Assembly: GCA_003157055.1 (NCBI GenBank)
Contig: PMIG01000195.1
Coordinates: 2,632-9,909, forward strand
Source of the DNA: Bacteroidales bacterium
GTDB lineage: Bacteria > Bacteroidota > Bacteroidia > Bacteroidales > VadinHA17
Direction: 5' to 3'
Length of the DNA: 7,278 nucleotides
Shown in pieces: positions 7,276 through 7,278 of this stretch. The translations under genes were made by a program, and so were the position numbers. Below the pieces are notes generated by a model, which had not been told where the DNA came from, did no database searches, and worked only from the letters and a program-made list of their open reading frames with translations. Within the stretch, counting starts at the first letter, position 1, and each line of letters opens with the position of its first letter.

Positions 7276-7278
7276 TTG

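Overview
The window looks like a piece of a Bacteroidota (Bacteroidetes) chromosome, probably an environmental or gut-type polysaccharide degrader. Four things point there: GH2 and GH35 enzymes in tandem with Sec-type signal peptides, a Bacteroides-type serine palmitoyltransferase (sphingolipids are a hallmark of this phylum), no convincing Shine-Dalgarno sequences before the genes, and promoter-like elements of the phylum's TTTG / TAnnTTTG type between the two divergent genes at the right. Genus cannot be told from the sequence.

Left block, nt 1-4226, plus strand: a glycan-degradation cluster, probably part of a polysaccharide-utilisation locus. It has (i) the C-terminal ~508 codons of a GH2 glycosidase cut by the window edge, with both catalytic glutamates present; (ii) a 229-aa ORF that reads like a GH2 protein with its catalytic barrel removed (signal peptide, part of the N-terminal sugar-binding domain, Ig-like domain, then what seems to be the last C-terminal strands); (iii) a full-length secreted GH35 beta-galactosidase-like enzyme whose start overlaps the stop of (ii) by one base; (iv) a 74-aa ORF resembling the C-terminal end of a second GH35/DUF5597 protein. 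Two probably functional enzymes are thus each followed by a reduced relative. This suggests gene erosion after duplication or, in a metagenome assembly, collapse of paralogues.

Right block, nt 4260-7275: a lipid-related group. A serine palmitoyltransferase (spt) and, downstream on the same minus strand, a short-chain dehydrogenase/reductase are separated by 149 bp holding a compact imperfect inverted repeat built from CTTTGTG-like heptads. Divergent from spt is a membrane protein of the steroid 5-alpha-reductase family. The 122-bp spt/reductase intergenic region holds back-to-back candidate promoters. Spt makes 3-ketosphinganine from serine and an acyl-CoA; the adjacent SDR is a reasonable candidate for reducing that ketone, and the 5-alpha-reductase-like protein could reduce an enone/enoyl bond in a lipid. 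Both functional links are inferences from position and family.

The two blocks converge at nt 4226-4260, where a small hairpin lies. I see no RNA genes, CRISPR array, insertion sequence, transposase or phage gene. No system that is clearly new is visible; the most unusual items are the barrel-less GH2 ORF, the orphan DUF5597-like tail, the heptad inverted repeat and the SDR-spt-5AR gene neighbourhood.
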